Source of the DNA: Kordia sp965283645 | Lineage (GTDB): Bacteria > Bacteroidota > Bacteroidia > Flavobacteriales > Flavobacteriaceae | Direction: 5' to 3' | Assembly (NCBI RefSeq): GCF_965283645.1 | Contig: NZ_CBDIPG010000001.1 | Location: 4,836,001-4,900,000, forward strand | Length of the DNA: 64,000 bases | Shown: positions 17,707 to 24,630 of the stretch, piece by piece | Layout: each line of letters begins with the position of its first letter | Position numbering within the stretch: the first letter of the stretch is position 1 | Notes under the pieces: model-generated | Seen by the model: only the letters and a program-made list of their open reading frames with translations | Database searches by the model: none | What the model was told of the DNA's origin: nothing | Made by a program: the position numbers and the translations under genes

Positions 17707-18561
17707 ATGAAACACTATTATATACTAGCGCTACTATGTTTATGTAGTCTAGGTAGTTTGCATGCGCAAGATGATTTACTTGACGAATTGGAAGGCGAAG
17801 CAACACCAGAAACATTTGAATCGCCAGCATTCAAAGCCATGAAAATTGGAAACTTACAATCGACAAAAGTAGCGGCAAAAGGAGATTTATACTTATATGT
17901 TTCTCACCGATTTGGAACATTAGACGACGGATTATCAACGTTTTTTGGATTTGACAATGCAAATACGAAAATTCAACTTGTGTACGGACTTTTTGATGGT
18001 TGGCAATTTGGTGTCAGTAGAGAATCATTACGTCAAATGTATGCGTTATCTACGAAAGTGAAACTAAAAAGCCAATCAACGAGTTTTCCCGTAAATCTAG
18101 TTGGTTACAGTACGGTAAACATTAACACGCAAGTTCGGAAAGATCGTTTTCCATTCTTAAAATTCGAAGATCGATTGAGTTATACAACACAATTACTAAT
18201 CTCAAGAAGATTCAATAACAATTTTTCGTTAGAATTAGCGCCATCATACGTACGTCAAAACTTAACTTTAGAAGCTTCACAAAAACACGATCAATTTGCC
18301 ATGGGCGCAGGTGGACGTTTAAAAGTAAGTAAACGTATGTCGATCAACTTAGATTATGCATACAACTTTAGCAGAGCAGACAATACAGCATTCAGAAATC
18401 CATTAACAATTGGTGTAGACATTGAAACTGGCGGACACGTATTTCAATTACTATTTTCGAATGCACAATCAACGAACGAACCTGGTTTTCTTAGTTATGC
18501 AGAAGGCGATTGGGGAGACGGAGACATCTTCTTCGGGTTCAATATTGTGCGTGTATTTTAA
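17707..18561 (+). CDS. DUF5777-like outer-membrane beta-barrel protein
   Basis: 284 residues with signal peptide MKHYYILALLCLCSLGSLHAQ. The mature protein begins with an acidic segment, then alternating strands (DLYLYVSHRFGTL, QLVYGLFDGWQFGVS, RRFNNNFSLELAPSYV, MSINLDYAYNFSR) and ends in an aromatic C-terminal residue (IVRVF). These are the marks of an outer-membrane barrel of about 12 strands. The pattern matches proteins annotated DUF5777. It is the last gene of the cytochrome/YceI operon, 82 nt downstream of the OB-fold gene, followed by a strong terminator. Function is unknown. Confidence 0.75.
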   Translation: MKHYYILALLCLCSLGSLHAQDDLLDELEGEATPETFESPAFKAMKIGNLQSTKVAAKGDLYLYVSHRFGTLDDGLSTFFGFDNANTKIQLVYGLFDGWQFGVSRESLRQMYALSTKVKLKSQSTSFPVNLVGYSTVNINTQVRKDRFPFLKFEDRLSYTTQLLISRRFNNNFSLELAPSYVRQNLTLEASQKHDQFAMGAGGRLKVSKRMSINLDYAYNFSRADNTAFRNPLTIGVDIETGGHVFQLLFSNAQSTNEPGFLSYAEGDWGDGDIFFGFNIVRVF

Positions 18562-18585
18562 AAAATAAGCAGAACGTAACCTACT

Positions 18586-18620
18586 AAAAAGGCTTTCTAA
18601 TACATATAGAAAGCCTTTTT
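18586..18620. terminator. Bidirectional terminator after the DUF5777 gene
   Basis: AAAAAGGCTTTCTA (18586-18599) pairs with TAGAAAGCCTTTTT (18607-18620) around a 7-nt loop. It serves the operon on the left and the precursor peptide gene at 18641 on the right. Confidence 0.9.
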
Positions 18621-18640
18621 TATATCAATTATATTGTTTA

Positions 18641-18910
18641 TTAACACACAACTGATGCACAAACTATTGATTCGCATACTACCGATTGACAAGCAAAGGA
18701 ATTACAATTTACCGTTTGGCATGTATGTGTTGCAGGCGGACAGTTATGCGAAATAGGGCAAATATTTGGCCATACAGACATTTCAGGTCCGCAACCATTA
18801 TCTGTTAAACATAAAAATGAGCCACCACCAAGGATGTTGTTTTCAGTAAAAGATGCAACTTTAGTTTTTGAAAGATTTAGTTTCTTCAGCGATACTTTTT
18901 GTTTTTTCAT
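18641..18910 (-). CDS. Class I lanthipeptide-like precursor with six evenly spaced [S/T]xxC units
   Basis: 89 residues. The leader (MKKQKVSLKKLNLSKTKVAS, then a GGG at 28-30) matches the Lys-rich, LxLxK-type leader of Bacteroidota class I lanthipeptides. The core has ten Cys at 34, 40, 51, 57, 64, 69, 74, 79, 84 and 89. From C64 onward Cys occurs every five residues, and each has Ser or Thr exactly three positions before it (residues 61, 66, 71, 76, 81, 86). S54 and C57 make a seventh such pair. If modified, dehydrated Ser/Thr could close a row of identical small thioether rings. No modification enzyme is nearby. It is the last gene of a five-peptide run and has a terminator in the short gap downstream. 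Confidence 0.8.
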   Translation of the reverse strand: MKKQKVSLKKLNLSKTKVASFTENNILGGGSFLCLTDNGCGPEMSVWPNICPISHNCPPATHTCQTVNCNSFACQSVVCESIVCASVVC

Positions 18911-19017
18911 ACTATGAGTTTTGTTTAATAAAACTCAAATCTAGGAAAAGGAAATTGTGAAAAAAAAGATCGTAAATAATACTGTGTAGATGGTATGAAA
19001 ATGAAAATAAATGGTAT

Positions 19018-19048
19018 AAAAAAAGCTTTTAGTATACAAACTAAAAGC
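19018..19048 (-). terminator. Terminator of the 19077-19391 peptide gene
   Basis: GCTTTTAGT (19025-19033) pairs with ACTAAAAGC (19040-19048). On the minus strand it is followed by seven T residues. Confidence 0.75.
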
Positions 19049-19076
19049 CTCCTTTTCTTGATAATACGTGTTTATT

Positions 19077-19391
19077 TTAGTAACACTGAACTCCTTGCGG
19101 ACAAACTGAATCTGAATTACATACAAATACAGTAATTCCACAACCATTCGTAGGTGTTGGACATCCGTTAGTAGGACAGTTTTGCGTTTGTGGCGGGCAA
19201 CCTGCTGATGGGCAGTTTTGCGTTTGTGGTCCACAACCAAAGTCAGAAAAACATGGTTCTGCTGTTCCTGTCCATGACTGGAATCCGCCAGTAAATCCAC
19301 TAGTACCACCTGTTAAATTCCCTGATTCTAACGATGCTACATTAGATTTGTTCAATGCTAACTGTCTTAAATTTACCTTCTTTTTTTTCAT
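19077..19391 (-). CDS. Class I lanthipeptide-like precursor, GGFQSW paralogue 1
   Basis: 104 residues. The leader MKKKKVNLRQLALNKSNVAS precedes LTGG at residues 26-29, with a second GG at 35-36. The core shares the block GGFQSWTGTAEPCF with the two peptides encoded upstream. It then has ten Cys, mostly in repeated units of the types TQNCP, SAGCP and TNGCP, and ends C-N-S-D-S-V-C-P-Q-G-V-Q-C-Y. Five Cys (60, 65, 72, 77, 84) have Ser/Thr three residues earlier. The second GG may mark the real cleavage site, since in the paralogues the shared block follows the only GG directly. It is monocistronic, with its own terminator. Confidence 0.8.
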   Translation of the reverse strand: MKKKKVNLRQLALNKSNVASLESGNLTGGTSGFTGGFQSWTGTAEPCFSDFGCGPQTQNCPSAGCPPQTQNCPTNGCPTPTNGCGITVFVCNSDSVCPQGVQCY

Positions 19392-19400
19392 GATTATATA

Positions 19401-19492
19401 GGTTTTAGTTAAGTAACAAAAATAACAAAGTAATAAGCTATTGATATAAGTTTAAACCATACAAACAGTAAGTTTTCTTGAACTTAAATGTT
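19401..19492. repeat. Upstream-region repeat, copy A (in front of the 19077-19391 gene)
   Basis: This 92-bp stretch resembles copy B at 19584-19663 and, more loosely, the region upstream of the next peptide gene (about 20032-20120). The best conserved part reads, on the minus strand, ACTGTTTGTATGGTTTAAAC (19453-19472). It probably contains the promoter or a regulator site for the peptide genes. Confidence 0.55.
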
Positions 19493-19583
19493 AAAATAAA
19501 TATTTCAAGTGGTTGATAGTCTTTATTTTAGAATAGAAAACTTCCAAATTGCAAACTGAAAGTATTGCTGTAGCTAGGTTGAT

Positions 19584-19663
19584 GGTTATGTACTAAAAAT
19601 AGTAAAATAGTAGAGTATTGATATGCGTTTAAACTATACAGACACTACGCTATTTTAAAATGT
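19584..19663. repeat. Upstream-region repeat, copy B (no gene of its own)
   Basis: Shares with copy A the order TATTGATAT, then GTTTAAACYATACARACA (Y and R mark differing bases), then AAATGT. Downstream on the minus strand, where copy A has its start codon, there is no ATG plus leader. It looks like a remnant of a duplicated precursor gene. Confidence 0.5.
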
Positions 19664-19669
19664 AAATGT

Positions 19670-19701
19670 AAAAAGGCTTTCAAATAGTTGAAAGCCTTTT
19701 T
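19670..19701 (-). terminator. Terminator of the 19727-20014 peptide gene
   Basis: AAAAGGCTTTC (19671-19681) pairs with GAAAGCCTTTT (19690-19700) around an 8-nt loop, with a T run on either strand. Confidence 0.8.
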
Positions 19702-19726
19702 GTTTTAATCTATAAACTGGTTATTC

Positions 19727-20014
19727 TTAGTAACAGTAAACTCCTGGAGGACAAACTGAATGCGAACCACATAAAAGTGTAGCTGGCGGACAACCATTTG
19801 TTGGGCAGTTTCCTGTTTGTGGAGGGCAACCATTAGTTACACATCCATTAGTAGGACAGTTTTGCGTAGCTGGTCCACAGAAGAAATCTGTAAAGCAAGG
19901 CTCAGCAGTTCCTGTCCAAGACTGGAATCCACCAGTAATGCTTTCTGACTCCAACGAAGCCACTTTAGACTTCTTCAAATTTAGCTTTCCTAGGTTTAAC
20001 TTTTGTTTTTTCAT
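19727..20014 (-). CDS. Class I lanthipeptide-like precursor, GGFQSW paralogue 2
   Basis: 95 residues from the ATG at 20014; a longer frame to 20059 lacks the leader pattern. The leader MKKQKLNLGKLNLKKSKVAS ends in ITGG at residues 26-29, directly followed by the shared FQSWTGTAEPCF. The core has ten Cys (40, 46, 53, 58, 63, 70, 75, 82, 88, 94). Six of them (53, 58, 63, 70, 75, 82) have Thr exactly three residues before, in units TQNC, TNGC, TGNC and TLLC. It ends SHSVCPPGVYCY like the next paralogue. Probably dehydrated and cyclised by enzymes encoded elsewhere, then cut after GG; both are inference. Confidence 0.82.
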   Translation of the reverse strand: MKKQKLNLGKLNLKKSKVASLESESITGGFQSWTGTAEPCFTDFFCGPATQNCPTNGCVTNGCPPQTGNCPTNGCPPATLLCGSHSVCPPGVYCY

Positions 20015-20148
20015 GATAATAAGTTTATGGTTAAAGACTAAAACTAATAAAATGATCAATTACTCACGTAAGCGAAAACCATATAAACAGTAAGTTTTTG
20101 TGTTTTCAAATGTTAAAAAAGGAAAAATCATAAGACAAAACTTACTTT

Positions 20149-20439
20149 TTAATAGCAATATACACCTGGTGGACAAACCGAATGCGAATTACAAACTAAA
20201 GTTGGTGGTGGACAACCATTGGTTGGGCAATTAAAACGTGTATAAGTACAATCACATGTAAGACACGTTACTTGTGTGCCACAGTCGTTTGTTTGATTAC
20301 ATCCAAACTCGGTTAGAAAACAGGGTTCTGCCGTTCCTGTCCACGACTGAAATCCTCCTGTAACACTCTGAGATTCTAAGGTTGCTACTTTAGATTTTTT
20401 TAAGCTTAACTTTCCTAAAACGATTTTCTTTCTTTTCAT
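20149..20439 (-). CDS. Class I lanthipeptide-like precursor, GGFQSW paralogue 3
   Basis: 96 residues. The leader MKRKKIVLGKLSLKKSKVAT ends in VTGG at 26-29, followed by FQSWTGTAEPCF, identical to the two neighbours. It has eleven Cys, the most of the set. The centre (residues 48-70) is unlike the paralogues and has close Cys spacing (C59, C62, C64). The C-terminal 26 residues again carry NCPTNGCPPPT and end NSHSVCPPGVYCY. The pattern of fixed ends with a variable centre suggests diversification after duplication. Confidence 0.82.
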   Translation of the reverse strand: MKRKKIVLGKLSLKKSKVATLESQSVTGGFQSWTGTAEPCFLTEFGCNQTNDCGTQVTCLTCDCTYTRFNCPTNGCPPPTLVCNSHSVCPPGVYCY

Positions 20440-20533
20440 GATAAATATTGTATTATGGTTAAAAACTAAAGTTACAAGAAAGTAATTTCAAAAATATATG
20501 GATTTCCCATAAGATTGGTAGTGTTTATAACCG

Positions 20534-20573
20534 AAAACCGCATCATCTTCAATTGAAAATGATGCGGTTTTTT
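20534..20573. terminator. Strong hairpin terminator after the 20597-20767 peptide gene
   Basis: AAAACCGCATCAT at 20534-20546 pairs with ATGATGCGGTTTT at about 20559-20571, and the stem continues inward with one mismatch. T runs on both strands make it bidirectional. Confidence 0.85.
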
Positions 20574-20596
20574 AGATTTACTCTAATGTGATAAAA

Positions 20597-20767
20597 TTAG
20601 ATTTCTTGTGTTTCACAATTACAATATGTTTCGTCACATTGTCCGTTACCGTATGAAGAGCAATCGCTTTCGTCTAAAGGTCTGTGTAGTCCTCCTTTTA
20701 CGGTTTCTTTTAATGATGAAATGCTTCTTTTGTTTAATTTTAATGAGTTAATTCCTCTTTTTTTCAT
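20597..20767 (-). CDS. Short GG-leader precursor peptide (56 aa)
   Basis: Read directly from the minus strand: ATG at 20765-20767, TAA at 20597-20599. The leader MKKRGINSLKLNKRSISSLK is followed by ETVKGG (GG at 25-26) and a 30-residue core with five Cys (36, 44, 49, 51 and one more pairing of the C-N-C type). The core is unlike the GGFQSW paralogues and is more polar (LHRPLDESDCSSYGNGQCDE). It is the first of the five-gene run, and its own hairpin terminator separates it from the others. It is short enough to be missed by gene finders. Confidence 0.78.
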   Translation of the reverse strand: MKKRGINSLKLNKRSISSLKETVKGGLHRPLDESDCSSYGNGQCDETYCNCETQEI

Positions 20768-20913
20768 GTGTGAAAGTTTATTTTTGTTAATTAATTATAC
20801 TAAAAATACAATTTAAAAGTAAGATAAGTCAAGTAATTACTAAAGAAAATGATTTTATTGCAAGAACTGTTTTAGATGTAACGCATAAAATCTGAAACAA
20901 TCAATAAAAATTG

Positions 20914-20921
20914 TAAATTTG
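20914..20921 (+). promoter_or_regulatory. prfA -7 promoter box
   Basis: TAAATTTG, an exact TAnnTTTG match, 24 nt before the prfA ATG. Confidence 0.55.
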
Positions 20922-20945
20922 CGAACCTGAAAAGAAGAAAGTTAC

Positions 20946-22022
20946 ATGTTAGACAAATTACAAATAGTAAAACAACGTTTTGATGAAGTAAATGATTTAA
21001 TCATTCAACCAGATATTATTGCTGATCGAAAACGCTATGTTGAACTCAACAAAGAATATAAAGATTTAAAAACGCTGGTTGAAAAACGAGATATTTATAA
21101 AGAATTGATTGATAACATTTCTGAAGCAGAAGAAATCATTACTGATGGAAGTGACGCAGAAATGGTAGAAATGGCAAAAATGCAATTGGAAGAAGCTAAA
21201 GAAGCACTTCCACAGCTAGAAGAAGAAATTAAGTTTTTGCTAATTCCGAAAGATCCAGAAGATAGTAAAAACGTCGTAGTTGAAGTACGTGCAGGAACTG
21301 GTGGTGACGAAGCTAGTATTTTTGCAGGTGACTTGCATCGTATGTATACAAAATACTGTGAAGGAAAAGGTTGGAACGTAAGTGTTGTTGATTATAGCGA
21401 AGGAACTTCTGGCGGATTCAAAGAAATTATATTTGAAGTTTCAGGTGAAGATGTATACGGAACAATGAAGTTTGAAGCTGGTGTACATCGTGTACAACGT
21501 GTGCCACAAACAGAAACTCAAGGGCGTGTGCATACAAGTGCGGCAACCGTAATGGTATTACCTGAAGCGGAAGAATTTGATGTAGAATTAGATATGAACG
21601 ACGTTCGTATTGAACGAACTACATCTACAGGTCCTGGAGGACAATCCGTAAACACAACGTATTCGGCAATTCGTTTGCATCACGGACCATCAGGATTGGT
21701 GGTAAGTTGTCAAGATCAAAAATCATCACACAAAAACTTAGAAAAAGCATTGAAAGTTTTGCGTTCTCGTTTATACGAAAAAGAACTAGAAAAGAAACTT
21801 GCGGCCGATTCTGAACGTCGTAAAAGCATGGTTTCTTCAGGAGATAGAAGTGCAAAAATTAGAACCTATAATTATCCACAAGGTCGTGTAACGGATCATA
21901 GAATTGGATTAACATTATATGATTTATCAAATATTATCAATGGAGATATTCAAAAGATATTAGATGAATTAATGCTCGTTGAAAACACACAAAAGCTAAA
22001 AGACGCTAGCGAAATTATGTAA
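20946..22022 (+). CDS. prfA: Peptide chain release factor 1
   Basis: 358 residues, the usual RF1 length. The hydrolytic GGQ loop reads TTSTGPGGQSVNTTYSAIRL near residue 225. The codon-recognition region includes VQRVPQTETQGRVHTS near 180-195, consistent with RF1 placing PxT near there. The C-terminal YNYPQGRVTDHRIGLTLYDL is typical. It releases completed proteins at UAA and UAG stops in the ribosomal A site. Its glutamine (GGQ) is normally methylated by PrmC, which is not encoded here. It is followed by a dispersed repeat and pyrF on the same strand. Confidence 0.96.
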   Translation: MLDKLQIVKQRFDEVNDLIIQPDIIADRKRYVELNKEYKDLKTLVEKRDIYKELIDNISEAEEIITDGSDAEMVEMAKMQLEEAKEALPQLEEEIKFLLIPKDPEDSKNVVVEVRAGTGGDEASIFAGDLHRMYTKYCEGKGWNVSVVDYSEGTSGGFKEIIFEVSGEDVYGTMKFEAGVHRVQRVPQTETQGRVHTSAATVMVLPEAEEFDVELDMNDVRIERTTSTGPGGQSVNTTYSAIRLHHGPSGLVVSCQDQKSSHKNLEKALKVLRSRLYEKELEKKLAADSERRKSMVSSGDRSAKIRTYNYPQGRVTDHRIGLTLYDLSNIINGDIQKILDELMLVENTQKLKDASEIM

Positions 22023-22057
22023 TTTTGGTCTTAGTCTTCAAAAATAATTCTATAATT

Positions 22058-22142
22058 CATCATTCTGAACTTGACTCAGAATCACACAAAAAACAAGACT
22101 CATCGTTATGAGAAACTGAATCAAGTTCAGCTCGACGATGGA
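22058..22142. repeat. Dispersed intergenic repeat
   Basis: An imperfect unit that begins CATTCTGAACTTGACTCAGA and ends with GAGAAACTGAATCAAGTTCA (about 22109-22128). It has the same order of parts as the unit at 15272-15347. The two ends form a long, imperfect dyad. Confidence 0.6.
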
Positions 22143-22194
22143 TAGAGCTTTAACGGAAATAACAAGCCTAATCAATAGCAACTAACAACCACTA

Positions 22195-23010
22195 ATGACA
22201 ACACAACAACTGATTGCACAAATACACAAAAAGAAATCCTTTCTCTGTATTGGACTCGATGTTGATTTGCAAAAAATTCCAGTTCACTTATTAGAAACGG
22301 AAGATCCTATATTTGAATTTAACAAAGCAATTATTGACGCTACACATCATTTGGCAGTTGCTTATAAACCCAATACTGCGTTTTATGAAGCATACGGAAT
22401 CAAAGGTTGGCAGGCGTTAGAAAAAACGATTCAGTATTTAAATACGAATCATCCTGAAATATTTACCATTGCGGATGCAAAGCGTGGTGATATTGGAAAC
22501 ACATCAAGCATGTATGCAAAAGCATTTTTTGAAGATTTGGCATTCGATTCAGTTACAGTTGCTCCATACATGGGAAAAGACTCTGTAGAACCTTTTTTAG
22601 CGTTTGAAGGAAAACATACCATCTTATTAGCGTTAACCTCAAATCAGGGCGCGTTCGATTTTCAAACGAAAACTATTGATACCAAGGAAGTTTACAAACA
22701 TGTATTGGAAACATCTAAAAGTTGGGAAAACAGCCAGAATTTAATGTATGTAGTTGGCGCAACAAAAGCTTCGTTTTTAGGAGAAATTAGAGAAATTATT
22801 CCAGAAAGTTTCTTATTAGTACCAGGTGTTGGCGCGCAAGGCGGAAACTTGCAAGATGTTTGCAACTACGGAATGACAAAAGATGTTGGATTGTTAATCA
22901 ATTCCTCTCGCGGAATTATTTACGCTTCACAACAAGAAGATTTTGCTTCGGCTGCAGCCAAAAAAGCCAAAGACTTACAAACACAAATGGCGGAAATTTT
23001 ATTAGCATAA
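22195..23010 (+). CDS. pyrF: Orotidine 5'-phosphate decarboxylase
   Basis: 271 residues, typical of the type 2 OMP decarboxylases. FLCIGLDVDLQKIP near residue 16 begins the barrel. The catalytic Lys-Asp tetrad region is IADAKRGDIGNTS near 92. VTVAPYMGKDSVEPF is near 118, and the phosphate-binding LVPGVGAQGGNL is near 203. It makes UMP from OMP in pyrimidine synthesis. The next gene starts 36 nt downstream, so they may be co-transcribed, although the functions are not related. Confidence 0.95.
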   Translation: MTTQQLIAQIHKKKSFLCIGLDVDLQKIPVHLLETEDPIFEFNKAIIDATHHLAVAYKPNTAFYEAYGIKGWQALEKTIQYLNTNHPEIFTIADAKRGDIGNTSSMYAKAFFEDLAFDSVTVAPYMGKDSVEPFLAFEGKHTILLALTSNQGAFDFQTKTIDTKEVYKHVLETSKSWENSQNLMYVVGATKASFLGEIREIIPESFLLVPGVGAQGGNLQDVCNYGMTKDVGLLINSSRGIIYASQQEDFASAAAKKAKDLQTQMAEILLA

Positions 23011-23046
23011 TTGTTTAATTCTACTAAATACTGAGCTTGCCGAAGT

Positions 23047-23838
23047 ATGAAAATCCAAGATCAATTACACAGAGAACTCTTTTTTGAAACGACTCCAAAA
23101 CGAATTATTTCATTGGTGCCGTCTCAAACAGAATTACTGTACGATTTAGGTTTAGAAGACAGTATTGTTGGAATTACAAAATTCTGCGTACATCCGTATC
23201 ACTTAAAAAGTACAAAAGCGATTGTTGGCGGAACGAAAAGCATCAAGCTAGAAAAAATAAAGGAATTGCAACCAGATATTATTCTGTGTAATAAAGAAGA
23301 AAACACGAAAGAAATTGTAGAAACTCTAGAAAAGTTATTTCCTGTACATGTTTCTGATGTGAAAAATATTGACGAATCGTTGGAGATGATTTCTCAATAT
23401 GGAAAAATATTTCGATGTAATACAGAAGCATCAAAAATAAACGATAAGATTCAGTTTTACTTGCGAGATTTTCAAGCATTTGTAAAAGATATTCCTGTTC
23501 AAAAAGTAGCGTATTTTATCTGGCGAAAGCCTTGGATGGTGGCTGGAAAAGACACATTTATCAATTACTTATTAACGTTATGTAAGTTTGAAAACATCTA
23601 CGAATCACACGGAAGATATCCAGAAGTAGAAATTAAAAAAATACGTTTACAAGGCGATCCAGCTATTGTAATGCTGTCTTCTGAACCCTATCCGTTTAAG
23701 TCAGCACACGCGTTTGAATTGGGACGATGTACACACCATGCAAAAGTGGTTTTTGTAGATGGCGAATATTTTAGTTGGTACGGTTCACGATTGGCAAAAG
23801 CATTTGCTTATTTCAAGAAACTTCACGAAAGTCTATAA
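23047..23838 (+). CDS. Helical-backbone metal receptor, BtuF-like, without signal peptide
   Basis: 263 residues with the two-lobed BtuF/FecB-type pattern. RIISLVPSQTELLYDLGLED near residue 19 is followed by VGITKFCVHPYHL, IKELQPDIILCNKEEN, a linking helix near 120-150 and a second lobe ending SSEPYPFKSAHAFEL and AFAYFKKLHESL. The family binds cobalamin, haem or siderophore-metal complexes for ABC importers in the periplasm. No signal peptide or lipobox is present, and the start MKIQDQLHRELFFETTPKRI is hydrophilic. It may act in the cytoplasm or lack transport function. The ATG directly follows a short dispersed repeat (CTGAGCTTGCCGAAGT). Confidence 0.8.
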   Translation: MKIQDQLHRELFFETTPKRIISLVPSQTELLYDLGLEDSIVGITKFCVHPYHLKSTKAIVGGTKSIKLEKIKELQPDIILCNKEENTKEIVETLEKLFPVHVSDVKNIDESLEMISQYGKIFRCNTEASKINDKIQFYLRDFQAFVKDIPVQKVAYFIWRKPWMVAGKDTFINYLLTLCKFENIYESHGRYPEVEIKKIRLQGDPAIVMLSSEPYPFKSAHAFELGRCTHHAKVVFVDGEYFSWYGSRLAKAFAYFKKLHESL

Positions 23839-23845
23839 ACAAGAA

Positions 23846-23869
23846 AAATCGGGCAATGAGACCCGATTT
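23846..23869 (+). terminator. Terminator after the metal-receptor gene
   Basis: AAATCGGG (23846-23853) pairs with CCCGATTT (23862-23869) around an 8-nt loop, followed by an AT-rich run. Confidence 0.7.
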
Positions 23870-24123
23870 AATTTCTTTAACTAACCCAATTTGTTGTATT
23901 AGATTTTTACAACAGTACAAATATATGATGAAAACCACATTCAGTATGTTAAGAGAATATTAGAAATAGATTAAAAAATGTTAAGAATTGTAAAAGTTGA
24001 CTTCTTGATATTCAGGCTAAAAGCATTCGTGTGATAGTTTTAAAATGCTGTTTAACAATTGATTAACGATGTTGAATGTGGTTTTGTAGTATCTTGTTTA
24101 TTCTTAAGAAAACCCTAAAAAGT

Positions 24124-24630
24124 ATGAAACAAGTTGTATTGCTAGTATGTATGCTAATTGCTTTTACTGTAAATGCTCAACAAAAACCGTGTGCATGTTG
24201 TACTGAAAATCATCAAGCATTTGATTTTTGGATAGGAATGTGGAATGTTACTAATACCGACGGAACTCCAGCTGGAAAGAATAGTATTACCAAAATTGAA
24301 GATGAATGTGTATTGCGAGAAAACTGGACGAGTGCCAAAGGAAATTACACAGGAACGAGTTACAATTTTTACGATGCACAAAAGAAACAATGGGAACAAA
24401 TTTGGGTAGACAATCAAGGAGGGAATTTACACCTAAAAGGAAATAGAGTAGGCAACCAAATGATTCTACAAAGTGACGAAGTAATTTCTCCAAAAGGACA
24501 AAAATACGTCAATAGAGTTACATGGACACTAAATAAAAATGGTTCTGTCCGTCAACATTGGGAAATGTCTCCAGATCAAAAAATATGGACAACCGTATTT
24601 GATGGTTTGTATATAAAAGAAAAAAAATAG
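24124..24630 (+). CDS. Secreted lipocalin-like protein of unknown function
   Basis: 168 residues from the ATG at 24124, which opens the signal peptide MKQVVLLVCMLIAFTVNAQQ. The mature part starts with a CACC motif, then HQAFDFWIGMWNVTNTDG, and continues as alternating strands (GTSYNFYDAQKKQWEQIWVD, QMILQSDEV, NRVTWTLNKNGSVRQHWEM). FDFWIGxW at the first strand is widespread in small secreted proteins related to DUF1579, which are lipocalin-like. The ligand is unknown. The longer frame from 24076 has no sense as a start. The stop abuts the stop of the convergent M15 gene without spacing and no terminator hairpin is visible between them. Confidence 0.65.
   Translation: MKQVVLLVCMLIAFTVNAQQKPCACCTENHQAFDFWIGMWNVTNTDGTPAGKNSITKIEDECVLRENWTSAKGNYTGTSYNFYDAQKKQWEQIWVDNQGGNLHLKGNRVGNQMILQSDEVISPKGQKYVNRVTWTLNKNGSVRQHWEMSPDQKIWTTVFDGLYIKEKK

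Larger units (their letters stand above)
19393..19726. other. Intergenic region holding two copies of a peptide-gene upstream region
   Basis: About 334 bp with no usable open frame. It holds the promoter region of the gene on its left (copy A), an orphan related copy B, and the terminator of the gene on its right. The spacing suggests that a peptide gene once lay between the copies and has been deleted. Confidence 0.5.

Noticed and set aside
18641..20767. CRISPR-like array suggested by regularly spaced repeats on the minus strand
   Set aside because: The repeats are coding (Cys-rich units and leaders), of unequal length, and there are no cas genes.
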